Shown in pieces: positions 11,336 to 22,093 of a DNA stretch of 64,000 nucleotides (positions within the stretch are counted from its first letter, which is position 1; the number at the start of each line of letters is the position of its first letter). Both the position numbers and the translations under genes were made by a program. Origin of the DNA: Fasciola hepatica. Its lineage: Eukaryota; Platyhelminthes; Trematoda; Plagiorchiida; Fasciolidae. Below the pieces are notes generated by a model, which was not told where the DNA came from, did not search any database, and saw only the letters and a program-made list of their open reading frames with translations. Location of the stretch: positions 7,824,501 through 7,888,500 of the forward strand of contig CANUEZ040000193.1 in NCBI GenBank assembly GCA_948099385.1, written 5' to 3'.

Positions 11336-11953
11336 ACAGGGACAGTGCAGGATCGGGTGAACCTTATCAAGCTGTTTCCATATAATCCGCTTTCACTAGT
11401 CCATCCTACTATGCGTGGACCACCTGTCTGTTATAGTAGTATGCTGCACTACGTTACCTCGACAACCGTAGGAGAATCAGTTGAGACAAGACAGAATACT
11501 TGCATTCATCACACCTCACGCGACAGACCAGAAGAAGTTCCTTCACGGGTGCTTCGTTCAGTTTATCGTGTTGGGTTAGCGCCCCACTGTCTTCTGGGTC
11601 AGTTTTTTGAATCAGTGGATACGGAAAGAGTATCCAAGAAAATCCGTTGTGCGTTGCGGGCAGTGAACATGAATTTTAAGCCCAGAAATCTCCATCTTTC
11701 TTTCGGGAAACACAGCTCGTATTTCCCCTACAATTTAACTCTCTCTTCGCAATTTTGAATATATACGAGAGACCAAAACCAGTCGCGACCGTGAACTTCC
11801 AACTCTCGATTCCATTAAACAAATAAGAGACAAGAAAGAAGATAATCGATTCTCCAACCTTAGCATTCGTTTCACCCAGATGCTTAAAGCGTCGGCACAG
11901 ATTGTCAAACGAGGCGAAAGTCTGCCATACTTGGAATTCCTCAGACGTTTACC
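11336..11953 (+). repeat. Conserved leader and RTE-like 5' region, copy 1
   Basis: An open frame at 11315-11758 (147 codons, RTGTVQDRVNL... ending TLSSQF) covers this region. It is repeated at 44451-44777 and 63450-63848, and from about 11488 also at 61672. The first 300 bases differ by only a handful of positions between copies. The break at 11488, where copy 61672 begins, probably marks the 5' end of an RTE-like element inserted in a Gypsy leader. Reading on to 11950, LSIRFTQMLKASAQIVKRGE is in the style of the region upstream of RTE-like endonucleases. The frame has no known domain, so I do not call it a gene. Confidence 0.55.
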
Positions 11954-12780
11954 ATGAATGTGAGTTGTGTCCCCGAAACACGCATACAAGACCCAACTTC
12001 AGTATTAACACTGTGCTCACCAGCTATGAACTGGACTTCGCATTTCACTCTTCATTCGGTGTCTAGTGCTTGTGGTAAGTCTGGCGTTGGCATCATTCTC
12101 GGCATGAAAACTGAGCGTGCACTGCTCGACTGGATTCTAATGACCAGTCGTCTATGTGCTAAACGAGTTAACGGTTCTATACATGTAAACATCACTAGAC
12201 TGAAGAGTCCATGTATGCTTGTCGTTTATGTGCATTCCCCAAATGACTGCAACTCGTCTGAGGCTAAAGATGAATACTGCCATGATTTTAGCAATTTATC
12301 CTTAGCAAGCATTCAACGGACATCATGGATGTTGTTGGTGAATTCAGTGTTCAAGTTGGAAGCCTAGAAGAGACAGAAAGAAATAAAGGAAATCGTTTTG
12401 ACATTTCAACCGATGGAACCGATAACGGTGACCGACTCATTCAACTATGTCCTGACCGAGGACTATTCCTAGCGAATACAAATTTCTTGTACAATGAGCT
12501 CCACCGAATAACCTGGCACCCTGCTGCGTCTCAACAGCCTTGCACTCAGATCGACCATATTGCTCTTGGTTACTGCTGACATGGATCAACTCTAAACTGC
12601 TGGTCATTTTGGTCCCCGTCTGTTGACAATGATCACACAGTTGTCTGTGTGAATTCGAATCTACCTCTCGATGGTGGCCGGAAATACATCAAAGACGAAA
12701 ATCCTCGTCGGCCACTACATGACGATACCAAAGAATGTGCCTCCATGTATAATTATTGTAAAGCGCATCATTGACACATT
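11954..12780 (+). pseudogene. RTE-like apurinic-type endonuclease, copy 1
   Basis: Two overlapping frames (11954-12367 and 12325-12579) and a third together make an APE-type LINE endonuclease. The order is TRIQDPTSVLTLCSP, SGVGIILGMKTERALLDWI, LVVYVHSPNDCNSSEAKDE, then DNGDRLIQLCPDRGLFLANT, WHPAASQQPCTQIDHIALGY, and finally DNDHTVVCVNSNLPLDGG. The last block holds the Asp-His pair of the catalytic SDH motif, here NDH. This domain nicks the target DNA to prime reverse transcription. A frameshift near 12330 and a TGA after GYC break it. The RTE-like assignment comes from these blocks, which are common in fluke LINEs. Confidence 0.85.
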
Positions 12781-12949
12781 CTTGTGTTATTTCTTCACTG
12801 CTCTCTCTCTGTTATAGTACCTATTGGTACCGTACATGATACCACCCAGATGAAAAATTGAGCTACGTTCTATGCGTTCTTGATGTTCCTGCTTCGCAGT
12901 GTTTGTGTACGGGATTCAGCCTATTCAATCCATTTGATTTCCCATTTTG

Positions 12950-13925
12950 CGTCTTTCAAAGGATTCAAACCATGATTGCATCAGAAATGAAACCTCTTGA
13001 TGTAAGTTCTACATTTCAGCTGATTGACGACTACGTGGAATGTTTCAATAAAACGTATTATACCCGAGACCATTTGGATGATGCGAAGAAAACAGTGTTT
13101 TTCGTTCATCCCATTTGCAGATATATATACACTCCCATGAGAACATCATCTTTTCCGGATCCTACCATCATTCTACCAAACGACAATGTCAGTATCATCA
13201 ATTTTTAGCATTTCAAGTCGTTGAATTTCCCTGCTGCTGGGAGAGCCAAATAGAACATCCTCACTAGACTTGAAAACCGATCCGTTCGTGAATTTCTTCT
13301 TCAGCTGGAGACACAGGCAGCGAAGTGTGACTAAGGTTCGACATTAAAACATCAACTGTGCAATCGCTTGATTGTAGTAATCAACCTTCCAGTTTGGAAC
13401 AGAGTCTGTTGCTTGCAACTGATCAGACCCTTCATCACTTTGGCCGAATTCTTCAAAAGTATCGGGAAATAAATGCTGTTTCGGAGTCCACACTGTTCCA
13501 TTCTTCCAAAAATCAAATAGTTCGACACACTCAATATATGCCTCATTCTACCAAGCCGATACGTTTTTCTGACAATCGGCCCCACTTGAGAGATCGATTC
13601 GTTCGAAATCTGGCCATAAACGTTTCGATTTTGGCAAGTGTATTTCATATGGTCAGTTACATCGTTGTTTCACATGTCCCCGTCGACAAGCTATGTGTTT
13701 TGTTTGTGGTAAGTTTGGTCACATTGATAGTCCTTGTAGCAGTAGCCCAACATATCGACAGACGATCCCCTCAGCATCATCTGACACTTCTTTATTTCCT
13801 ACCAGTTTTTCGACACTTGCCAGAGAAGGTTCCACATATTACCAGGAGTTGAATACTCAAGAGTGTAGTCAACACCATTTTATTGTTGACACTGGGAGTG
13901 TATAATCCATCATTTCACGTAAAGC
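12950..13925 (+). pseudogene. Second Gypsy gag, zinc knuckle and protease start
   Basis: From 12972 the frame reads MIASEMKPLDVSSTFQLIDD, DHLDDAKKTVFFV and further blocks AGRAKxNILTR, SVREFLLQLETQAAKCD, RLIVVINLP, the pattern of a Gypsy capsid domain. The frame shifts several times between 13200 and 13690. The frame at 13693-13905 gives an exact knuckle, CFVCGKFGHIDSPC, and then HHFIVDTGSV with an intact Asp-Thr-Gly protease box followed by a stop and SIISRKAV. It follows the RTE-like endonuclease at the same junction as in 62911-63060. Its knuckle differs from that of copies A1 and A3, so it may be another subfamily. Confidence 0.8.
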
Positions 13926-14029
13926 TGTGATTTGCGTTTATCCCACCGATAGGATTATTCCAACCAGGAAGACTGATCCATGTATTACTAGGCACAAGTT
14001 CTCACTCGTTCTTCGTTTTCGATTCAGGA

Positions 14030-15240
14030 CCTCCACCTATCAGCTTTGTGGATGGGGGTCCTTTATCAGAAACGGAGGTTATTCGTGAGCTAGGCCAACG
14101 TAATGACATGAGACTGCTTCACCGGATGAGTTGCCCCGTCCATTTTCAAGCATGATGGATCAAAATTGTCTTTGGAGTTGACAAAACTCCTGGATTGATA
14201 GGTCACCGGGAACAAGTTCCAAAGAGTTGGAAAAAATCTGTGATTGTGCCAATATACAAAAAGGATAGTGATTCCTCTTGTCAAAACCACCCGGGAATAA
14301 GTTCGGTTAGCATCACCTCTCAAATGCTAGTTTTTATCATTGCTCACCATTCATCGACCAATTGCGAACGGTGCCCTAGAGAACATTAAGGTGGGTTTGA
14401 ACTTGATCTCGGTTGTGTTGATCATATCTTTACTCTTCGAACACTTAGGAACTCAAGCACTCATTCTTTAGGTCAACTACCCTCCTTTTTCTTGATTCTT
14501 AAGCGATCTTAGACTCAGCTGACCACATACTCATATGGTGGTGCCTCCAGTTGAAGGGTGTATAGGATAACTTCGGTTCCACCATAAGGTCTTTTTTTGT
14601 GAACAGCCTAGGTCGTGTTACGTTTTACGGTTCTCCTTCACCCGAGTTCACAACGAGAAGTGGTGTGCATCTGGGTAACCCTTTTCTACCTTTCTCTTTA
14701 CCTTCATGTTTGATGTGGTCCCAGATACAACACTCTTGTCAGGTGATGCTAGTAACATCAAACTTTTTCTTAGTTGAAAGGTATTAAAACTTGAATATGT
14801 GAGCGACATCGTTCTCGTTTATGAAGATCCAGGTAAGTTGCAAGCTTTTTTGAGGAGCATGAATAACTGTGTACCAATGGTGGATATGCGCTTCGTGAAA
14901 TGCTGTTGTAGGATTGGGTTGGTACAAACGTAAACATTTCATTATCTGGAGAACCTTAGACTTGGTTGATAAATTGTTTTCTGGGCAGCTGGATTTTACT
15001 GGGAGAACAGATATTGGTTCAGGTGTTATTCTGTATGCAGAATATTCGCTTGACATTGGCCAAACTGAGTCACTTGTGGATTTGATACGAAATCTGGTCA
15101 TCAATCAAGGGTTGGATGTACGCTGCAGCAGTCAAGCCCGTACATCTCTGTGGTTACGAGATATGGCTACGACGGGTGGAGAATAAGTGAAGGTTATCGG
15201 TATTGGAACACCGATGTGCACATGTCAACTGACAGGATTC
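14030..15240 (+). pseudogene. RTE-like reverse transcriptase, broken
   Basis: Blocks in correct RT order are spread over several frames. VPKSWKKSVIVPIYKKDSDS and SCQNHPGISSVSI come at 14216-14320, CVDHIFTLR at about 14420, SPEFTTRSGVHLG at 14640, and DIVLVYEDPGKLQAFLRSM at about 14806-14865, in place of ADDIVL. The thumb reads RFVKCCCRIGLVQT. The C-terminal part near 15110-15210 reads AAAVKPVHLCGYEIWLRRVE and RLSVLEHRC. These are conserved blocks of RTE-like fluke LINEs. At least three frameshifts and several stops are present. It could be the RT of the element whose endonuclease is at 11954-12780, split by Gypsy DNA, or a separate 5'-truncated insertion. Confidence 0.85.
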
Positions 15241-16564
15241 ACCGGCACACCATACATATTATCTTCTTTGTCTGATTTTCGATTGCCCCAATTTTCTCAG
15301 TGGTGTTTTGATAGCTCATAGTTATCCTGAAGCCGTTGTTTCCCAGCTTCTACGAAAAACCACATCGTTTCCTCAGCTTTCGTGAACCCATACAGTGGTA
15401 TTGTCACCGGTGTGATTTTCAGCATCAGTGACGCCAACCGTGACTTTCGCTTGAAACTCGATGAATAGTTCCATTATTGACGGCCGTCATCGCATTACCT
15501 TGTTCAAACTGATAATCAATTCAGTTGGTTCACTCTCGAACCAGCAGGCACACCGCAGTAGACGTTCGAATAGTGGCTCAGAAGCGTGTCTTCTATCGAG
15601 TCCTGACGCGAACTATGAACGAAATTCCCTTAAACGAATGAATAGAAAAGACCGGCGTCGGCGAGAACCGAAAATGTTCCAAAGGTGAGGTTCACGGATA
15701 TTTCGGGAAAGTCAATTCACTAAAACGTATGCAAACGAGGAAAATCAGCGCAGTCCAAATCAGGCATCGGAGATCAGTGAGAAAATAAATCAAATACGTC
15801 TGCTAATGTGTTTCTTTCAGTGCTTCACCAGATTGAATCTGGGTTAACAATAAGGACATCACCGTTTGTCCGATCCTTCGTGCAACGAACGTTCCAATCG
15901 TCTTCAGTGCGTAAACAGTGTTTATGATGGATATTGGATATTCTGTCAACTGATAATCTCAGCCATTTTCGCAATATGTTTTTGCGAAAAGGAATATGGA
16001 ATATTGCCCAGATAAGTAATGGGTTGTGAAATGTTATGTATACTAAGTACATAAATGCGTAAGTGAACTTTTGAATTCGAACTAACTCCGTGACTGAGTT
16101 GACGTGAGGAAGTGTTCGTCCCGGCAGGAGAAACTGAATTGCCTGTGATGTCCATTTGTGCTGATTGCATGAATAGATCATATTTAATAAAGGATGGTGT
16201 TATCTTCTCACATCTGTACCCAAACACAAAGCTTGATTTCAATAACTTAGAATGTAAACCAGACCGTTAAACTGGTAGCAGGGTAGTCACAACACCTCGT
16301 CGTCAACCGACGCCAGTCTGATGAATAATTGATGGTTTGGGAGAAAGTGCTGAGGGTGATTATTATTGGTCCTTTTATTTTTGATGGAAACGCCACAAAT
16401 GCAGAACGAATCCAATTTACTCAAAAGTATAGGAAGTTCATATTTGAAGATACTGCTGAATTTCCTAGCTCGAACGAGTCTTTACCATAAAGAGAAGTAA
16501 GAGCTTGAAAGATTGCACGTTAAATCCTTTCTCTAAGTTTATCGCTTTGTGTCTTGTAATTATA

Positions 16565-16640
16565 GCACACGACTGGTTTCGCGGTTGTTGCCGCTCATTA
16601 GTTATGCGTACCTGATACTCCTCAGCCCACTTGTCTCCAT
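16565..16640. repeat. Short dispersed repeat, copy 1
   Basis: The words gcacac, actggttt, cggttgttgccg and ctcctc occur in the same order at 37175-37262. The match is about 75 bases and clearly diverged. Nature unknown. Confidence 0.5.
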
Positions 16641-16867
16641 GATTGTGCACTCATATATCATATGTTCAATAAGATGTAATTTGAATCGTGTGGAGTGTGG
16701 ATAGATACTCTTCAATAAAGAGCCTACAAACGAATCACAATTAAGTTTCATCAAGGTTATTCGTGTCTGGTTCGCTACATACTACTTACGTTCAATATGA
16801 GCGTCCACAAGTGAAGCTTCGCGATTAACCTTTATTTATTGGGTTGAATGTGATCCACAGTATATCA

Positions 16868-16920
16868 TTTAAATAAATATATATATATATATTTATACGA
16901 GAATTTATATATATTTATAT
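16868..16920. repeat. AT microsatellite
   Basis: Two runs of AT/TTAT repeats separated by a short spacer (tacgagaa). It is simple-sequence DNA with no coding content. Confidence 0.9.
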
Positions 16921-18249
16921 GAAGCGATCGGAAATAAAAAACAATACTGAATTGTGGCAAACTCGACATGCAATCAGGTCCTTTGCAGATTCCATAAGTT
17001 TCACCTTGTGCGACAGTGTGAACGCTTTTTTCCATTTTCAATTGTTTTTCTCTGAAACAGGTGTGTGATGTATGATGACAGGGTTGGAAATAATAATTTG
17101 AATCCCATGTATATATTTTTGAATAAAGTGCAGACTACCAATCTTTCGAATAATGGATCAAATGTGCCGCTTAGGAACTCCGAAAGATTTCTTCGTTGTT
17201 CCTTGGAAGGAAGAGAGTAGGATGAGTACAGAAGAACCGATACTGACTGATTTTTGTGTGTGAGAGAGAAGAGAATGAGCTGGTAGATCACAACTACTGT
17301 TGTATGATTTTGGAAGTTGAAATTATCCGGTTACTGTTTTTCCTTTCACAATCGATGGTTCAGATCACATCCCACTTTCTCCAGGAACCAGATAGTAGAT
17401 CCTAAAAATTGTTTCGGAAAAAATAGAAACCCGATAACCAAAAGATGGTAAGCGACAATGTTTATCAAAACACTATAATGTTTCAATCACTTCCAGAAGT
17501 TAGAGTAACACGAGACAAATTGAACTAATAGAGCTCCGGTTCAACCGTCGCGCGAGTGGACTAGTCAAAATATTCGAAAGTAGTTGGCCGAAATCAGTTG
17601 TTTTTGGTGTGAGTGAACAAACAACGATAACTTCTGGTACACAGAACTGCTTACAAACTAATCAGAATCAGGAATTTGTTAGGTAATTGTGACTACATTG
17701 ATTTATGTAAGTGAATTCACGCGAGTGAATTTAGTCATCTCCGGAGCGATACTCCCCACCATACTCATATTCCTTACCCGAAAAGTCGAGTGAGACAATA
17801 AAAATGACTAAGTCGTTGCATCCTGTGTGTCCCCACTTCTTCCGTTTCGAGCACATGACTCAAGTCATATAAACCATTTCACAAGATTGAACCTCTTATT
17901 AGGCATAATTTTCGTGTTGGACTTATCAAAAGTTTGCGTATCAAAAATCAGAGCTGTTCTGCACATCATACACAAATCAATTTGTGCTCATTTTATATGG
18001 ATTGCTGTATTTTGCGTCTTTTGAATAACATATCTAGCTTGACTCCAGCATAATAATAATGAGTTCAAAGTGTTTTCAAATCTACCAGGCACTTTTCCAT
18101 GGAAGGAGTAGAGGAGACCCAATGAAAAAGAGACTTTATATTGTTCTTACTGTTTTAGCTACCTCCAACAACCACATTTGAAATCAGTGTATTTCATAAA
18201 TCCACGACATGCGGAAGTGCGATTTCATTGATTTTGTGACGGTACTGAT

Positions 18250-18400
18250 AGAAAACTGCTCAGATTCGGTACTTGTTTCAGTGACTGAACACTGGTTACC
18301 ACTAACCTAGACCAAACCTCCGTGTTGCTGACACGGTGTTCTCAACACATTCTACCAATGGAACGGAGGGATTGATGATCAAACACCGATTATGTCACCG
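18250..18400 (-). pseudogene. RTE-like LINE C-terminal fragment
   Basis: The minus strand at 18390-18305 reads SVFDHQSLRSIGRMC, a stop, then EHRVSNTEVWSR. This is the conserved C-terminal block of RTE-like fluke LINEs (a His-x2-Leu-Arg-Ser-Ile run followed by a Trp/Cys, then EHRVSN). The related plus-strand piece at about 15200 carries LSVLEHRC. Nothing else of this insertion was recognised, which fits a 5'-truncated and decayed copy. Confidence 0.65.
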
Positions 18401-19084
18401 ATTTACGGTGAATTTTCAATACATGCGCGACTTACAAAAAGGAATTGCTTGAGTTTTCCAATTCGAAACATAAAGTCACGCACTGATCAGTATGGCGTTG
18501 TATCTAGATTATAGGACAAAACTGACTAGAAACACCATTAGGTGAGATTATAACTGTGAAGCAAAGCAACTCGTGCACACAAGTGACGTTAGAAGGTCGG
18601 TGTCCGAATTTCCCCGATGCATTCAGGAGATTCAAATCTGGATAGTTCAGTGGTGCGTGGAGTTGAGAGATCATCAGAAAAATCGGAGCTGGATTGCGAC
18701 CGATTGCATGCAGCCCAACATGCAACGGTCAATTGGATATCGGAATGGGCAAGAAGCCTTCGGATAAGTTGGTGCGGTAAGCAAATGAACAAAGGTTGAT
18801 CTCGCTACAAAACTATGTTTTCTAGGGACTAAGCCCAGTGGCTCGACAGGAAGTCCCCTTTGCATTAGATCGTACGAAAAAGGACGTATACCGTGGTCTC
18901 CAGAACATGATTAGACGACTGACGATTTGCCTGGCTCAAGTTGGGGAAGTTCTTTGACACTGTATGTGTTGATTGCCCGGCCAACAAACACAGACAATTT
19001 AAACACCTGCCCAAAATATACCTCGAAGTTACCTGTAACTTTGTGAGAAAGATGTTTCTAGTCGGAGACGGAGTTCACATTACA
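18401..19084. other. Intergenic, nothing recognised
   Basis: Only short overlapping frames on both strands (60-73 codons) between 18504 and 18865. None shows a domain. Confidence 0.45.
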
Positions 19085-19270
19085 TCATGAAAACCGTTTA
19101 TTTTTATTCGATCCGTTTAATTCGACTAATTCCCGTATGCTAACGGATCGAACATCTCGACAGCGATTTTCATCACTGGTACGGACCGCCACTTGACGAA
19201 CGTGTTCATCGGCACCACGAATTAGTTCGTCGATAACTAATTTGGCTACATCCTCTATGACTGTTTCCAC
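19085..19270 (-). pseudogene. Possible BEL/Pao Pol C-terminal domain
   Basis: The minus frame 19270-19085 reads VIDELIRGADEHVRQVAVRT, then SDENRCRDVRSVSIRELVEL before a stop. The pattern D-x-H-V-R-x-V-x-V-R-T followed by R-D-V-R-S resembles the C-terminal domain after BEL/Pao integrases (the DUF5641 type). The frame starts right after a tctag acceptor-like site, so a host exon cannot be excluded. No integrase core was found upstream on the same strand; the frames at 19271-19789 are unrecognised. Confidence 0.45.
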
Positions 19271-20397
19271 CTAGAAGCAAAACCAATTCATCGATGCGCA
19301 AATCCCGTTTAGGCGAAAATCGTTTGTGGCACGATTGCAACGTTGGTGAGTACCCTTGTCCTCATTCTTTTCAGCTGGCACAGACCAAATACTGCAACTG
19401 AAATCGACACTTCGTATGCCTTTAAAAATAGTGGTTTCTCCATGAATGTCCACTGGATGCCCATCGATCGGCACATGTCGCCACCCACGCTGTGAAATAC
19501 AGTTCCCTATGAGAGCAATTCGGTTGGCCACAACAAATGGAAAAGAATGGCAATGGCATTATTTAGTCACTGCAAAACAATGGTGGGATCTGTCCAGGGA
19601 ATAAGACGATTTATATGCATTTGTATCTCGTGAGTAATGTCGTTCAAAACCGTGTTCCAAGAACAGCCTCAACTTATTCAGGTCGCGGCATGGTGAGAAA
19701 TTTGCACGGTGCCACTTGGGGTTTTCCCACCATGAAAAGGTAAATAGGTCCACAGTCACATTGAAACCGCAAATATCCGAATTCGCCATAACCAGACAAG
19801 CACAATTCGAATATCTTCTCGAATAACTAAAAATATTCGAACCCTTTTAAAAAGATGCGCAGACTTGGTTCCAAGCGGAGACGGTTGATTTCGAACCACA
19901 GTAACTGGTAACATCGCCCAGACATCAGTCACTCACCACACCTGAGTGCATTTTTAATAATGAAAATCTTCAGTTGCAAACTGGCTTGATAATTTTACGC
20001 CCTAAAATTGATTCCGGACAAGTGCTGACTCATTGGATTGAATATGAGAAAATGGGGACCGTTCTTGACTATCCCAGCAGGTTTGTGCGCTAAGATAACT
20101 TCGATGAGCCTGATGAACTAGAACAAGAGGTATCTGCAGAAGCACACTTTCCACTAGAAAGACATTTTACTTACTCAAAATCCACATCTGCATGGTCCAC
20201 CGAACCTACACACCAGATGTTTCACTCAGAAAAATAATATAGATGATAAATTCATCACAGCACGAATTGGGCAATGGGTGTTGAAATTGTTTGAGATAGT
20301 TGATGATCCAATGGCCAGAGACACTATCAAAGAAAGTTTCCAAATAGTGGAGATCTTTGGGCCAGATAATTGTGAAAGGGAAACACACGGCTTTATT
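19271..20397. other. Unassigned minus-strand frames
   Basis: Minus frames at 19271-19531 (86 codons) and 19559-19789 (76 codons) lie in line with the BEL/Pao-like frame downstream. Neither has a recognisable motif. An 89-codon minus frame at 20206-20475 overlaps repeat F1. Confidence 0.35.
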
Positions 20398-20640
20398 TGA
20401 TGTCCAATCACTGTTCACGAACTTCCCTTTAGGGAGGCCATTCATTTCATCTGCTACCATGTAGAGCAAAACCAATTCAAAATCGGAATACCAGTCTCAT
20501 TTCAGGAACGACAATTACTACCATGCACAACAGTCGTATCGTGTTTTTCCCTTAGCCGGGCCTACAGACAAATTGACATAGTCGCAATACGGAGCTCATT
20601 GGATTCATTTTATCAGGAAATGTTTTGGCAAACTTTGAGG
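20398..20640. repeat. Repeat F, copy 1
   Basis: Matches 44806-45028: shared words include accatgtagagcaaaacca, ccagtctcatttcaggaacg, gggcctacagacaaattgac and attcattttatcaggaaat. In copy 2 it is joined directly to the RTE-like 5' region, whereas here about 8.7 kb separate the two. No family assigned. Confidence 0.8.
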
Positions 20641-20773
20641 AAAATACGAGCTTGTTCATGAATGCAGTGTAAGCGATATCAGGCCCCATAGCCACAAAAA
20701 CCCACTGCACTATTAAAGATAACCGGAAACCAAACTCTTGGGCATGCAAGAGGGGACCGCATAAGGTCCCAAT

Positions 20774-21416
20774 ATGTCAGATTTGGTCACCAGCCGAGTC
20801 ACAATGCAATTCCTCCTACCACGAAAAATATCGTCGTTCGAGGATTAGAACCTCTGACCTCCGAAGTGTCATGTGAAAGCTCCGCGCCACAGATCGCAAT
20901 TTGGAATAACTTACAGACAGAGAAGGCTTTCTTGCCGAGAAACAGGACGATGGGTGCCATCAGAAGGAAGCGCATTGGTATTGATTTTCAAGTACCATTT
21001 TTTTCTATTAAACTAAGTTCATGAAAAGGGAGTTCGAGGAAATCCTGGCATTATTGAGAAGATCTACCACAGTGTGTTCTGGTCCTCGCTATAGAACTTG
21101 GATGATGACGGGCAATATTTCGTGGGCTGTGCGACAGCCAATTAACGGATCATACAAATGAATATCCCGAATCGCTTTATCAATACGAAAATTCCAAAAT
21201 ATAGGATGTTGATGTTTCTGTACACCGGAGATGTCGCTGCCACATTACCTCTGAAAACGTTGAAACTGTTATCCCATCTGTTTATCCAGTCAATTAATTG
21301 CGTTTTATTTTTCCATTATATTGAGGAGGAAATGGTTTTCATGACGCTGCCTTTTTAATTCCTTGTGATCAGGCCGTCGGGAGGCAATCTGGACAATTAG
21401 CACCATAAATGTTGAA
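20774..21416. repeat. Repeat D, copy 1 (tRNA-like segment inside)
   Basis: About 643 bases that recur at 27540-28183 in the same orientation with only about a dozen or so differences by eye, and a run of over 250 identical bases in the middle. This is the most similar pair in the window apart from the short Gypsy leader. Both begin atgtcagatttggtcacc and end ataaatgttgaa. It contains a tRNA-Arg-like segment on the minus strand near one end. The two copies flank LINE E1, but clear target-site duplications were not seen. Confidence 0.85.
20842..20889 (-). other. tRNA-Arg-like segment in repeat D1
   Basis: On the minus strand the 48 bases start TGGCGCGGAG (box A-like), pass through an anticodon-loop-like CTTCGGA closed by TGAC/GTCA, and end GGTTCTAATCC, a 10 of 11 match to the Pol III box B. 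The loop would give anticodon TCG (Arg). The spacing is a little short, and no acceptor stem forms. It looks like a tRNA-derived SINE module rather than a working tRNA gene. Confidence 0.5.
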
Positions 21417-21705
21417 TTACACCAAGTCATTTTGCACCTTCGAGTAATAGACTATGTGTTTATGGGACCCCTCAGTGAGCTTGATAATACAGTACATTTT
21501 ACATGTGAGAATTTTGTAACAATGCAGAATCTAAGGATTAGACAACAGGCCAAATTTCCGATGCCCACATAGATGTATTGATGTTTTGCCTTTTGATGAG
21601 TATTTATGTGAGGAATGTCGTTGTAGTGTGAACAATTCTGCGCAATTTCTTTCACCACTTAATAAATAAAATAAAATTTCAAATTGCATTTGAGTTATAA
21701 GGTAA
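21417..21705. other. Spacer between repeats D1 and G1
   Basis: Only overlapping minus frames of 68 and 77 codons with no domain. AT-rich. Confidence 0.4.
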
Positions 21706-22076
21706 CCGAGCAAGCCGTTAACAATACAGAAACGTCTATGATCGAGACCTTTGTTCGTTGTCACAGTTCAGAAAGCAAGAGTCAAATAAACACGGATAAA
21801 CACTGAATAATGAAATTGTAATTCATCTTTGTTGTAAATCCGTAGTCAGTTTACTGCAATCGGATGTCCCAATTGTCCCAGGCATCGATACTCGGAAATA
21901 CGAAAATAATCTCAGTAGGAAAGCTGCTTGAATTTTATATATAATTCATTTAAACTATGGTGGAATAAATTGAGACATTTTTTGGACTAGCTCAAATGTG
22001 AATCGACTACTGGAACAAACTAATGAGGAAAAAAGAAATAGTGTTTCTGAGTAGTAATAGGAAACGATGACGTGCT
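21706..22076. repeat. Repeat G, copy 1
   Basis: Matches 45435-45814 from cgagcaagccgtt to gaaacgatgacgtgc. Non-coding. Here it runs straight into LINE E1; in the second block about 2.3 kb of other DNA, including tandem monomers, lie between G and E2. Confidence 0.85.
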
Positions 22077-22093
22077 AAATAAAGTCATTTCTG

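Larger units (their letters stand above)
15241..18249. other. Intergenic, no gene recognised
   Basis: Three kilobases with no firm gene. A plus frame at 15461-15688 and two overlapping minus frames at 15825-16242 (118 and 98 codons) are unrecognised. An AT microsatellite and a short dispersed repeat inside it are listed separately. Codon-like structure near 15310-15690 hints at another element relic, but I cannot name it. Confidence 0.45.

Noticed and set aside
11315..11758. 147-codon open frame as a host gene
   Set aside because: It overlaps a primer-binding site and is repeated three times as part of the Gypsy leader and RTE-like 5' region; no domain is present.
16868..16920. CRISPR or other regular array
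   Set aside because: It is simple AT-rich microsatellite sequence; no spaced repeats of CRISPR type occur in the window.
20842..20889. Functional tRNA-Arg gene
   Set aside because: No acceptor stem, a mismatch in box B, shortened spacing, and an identical copy inside a second repeat; it is a tRNA-like module.
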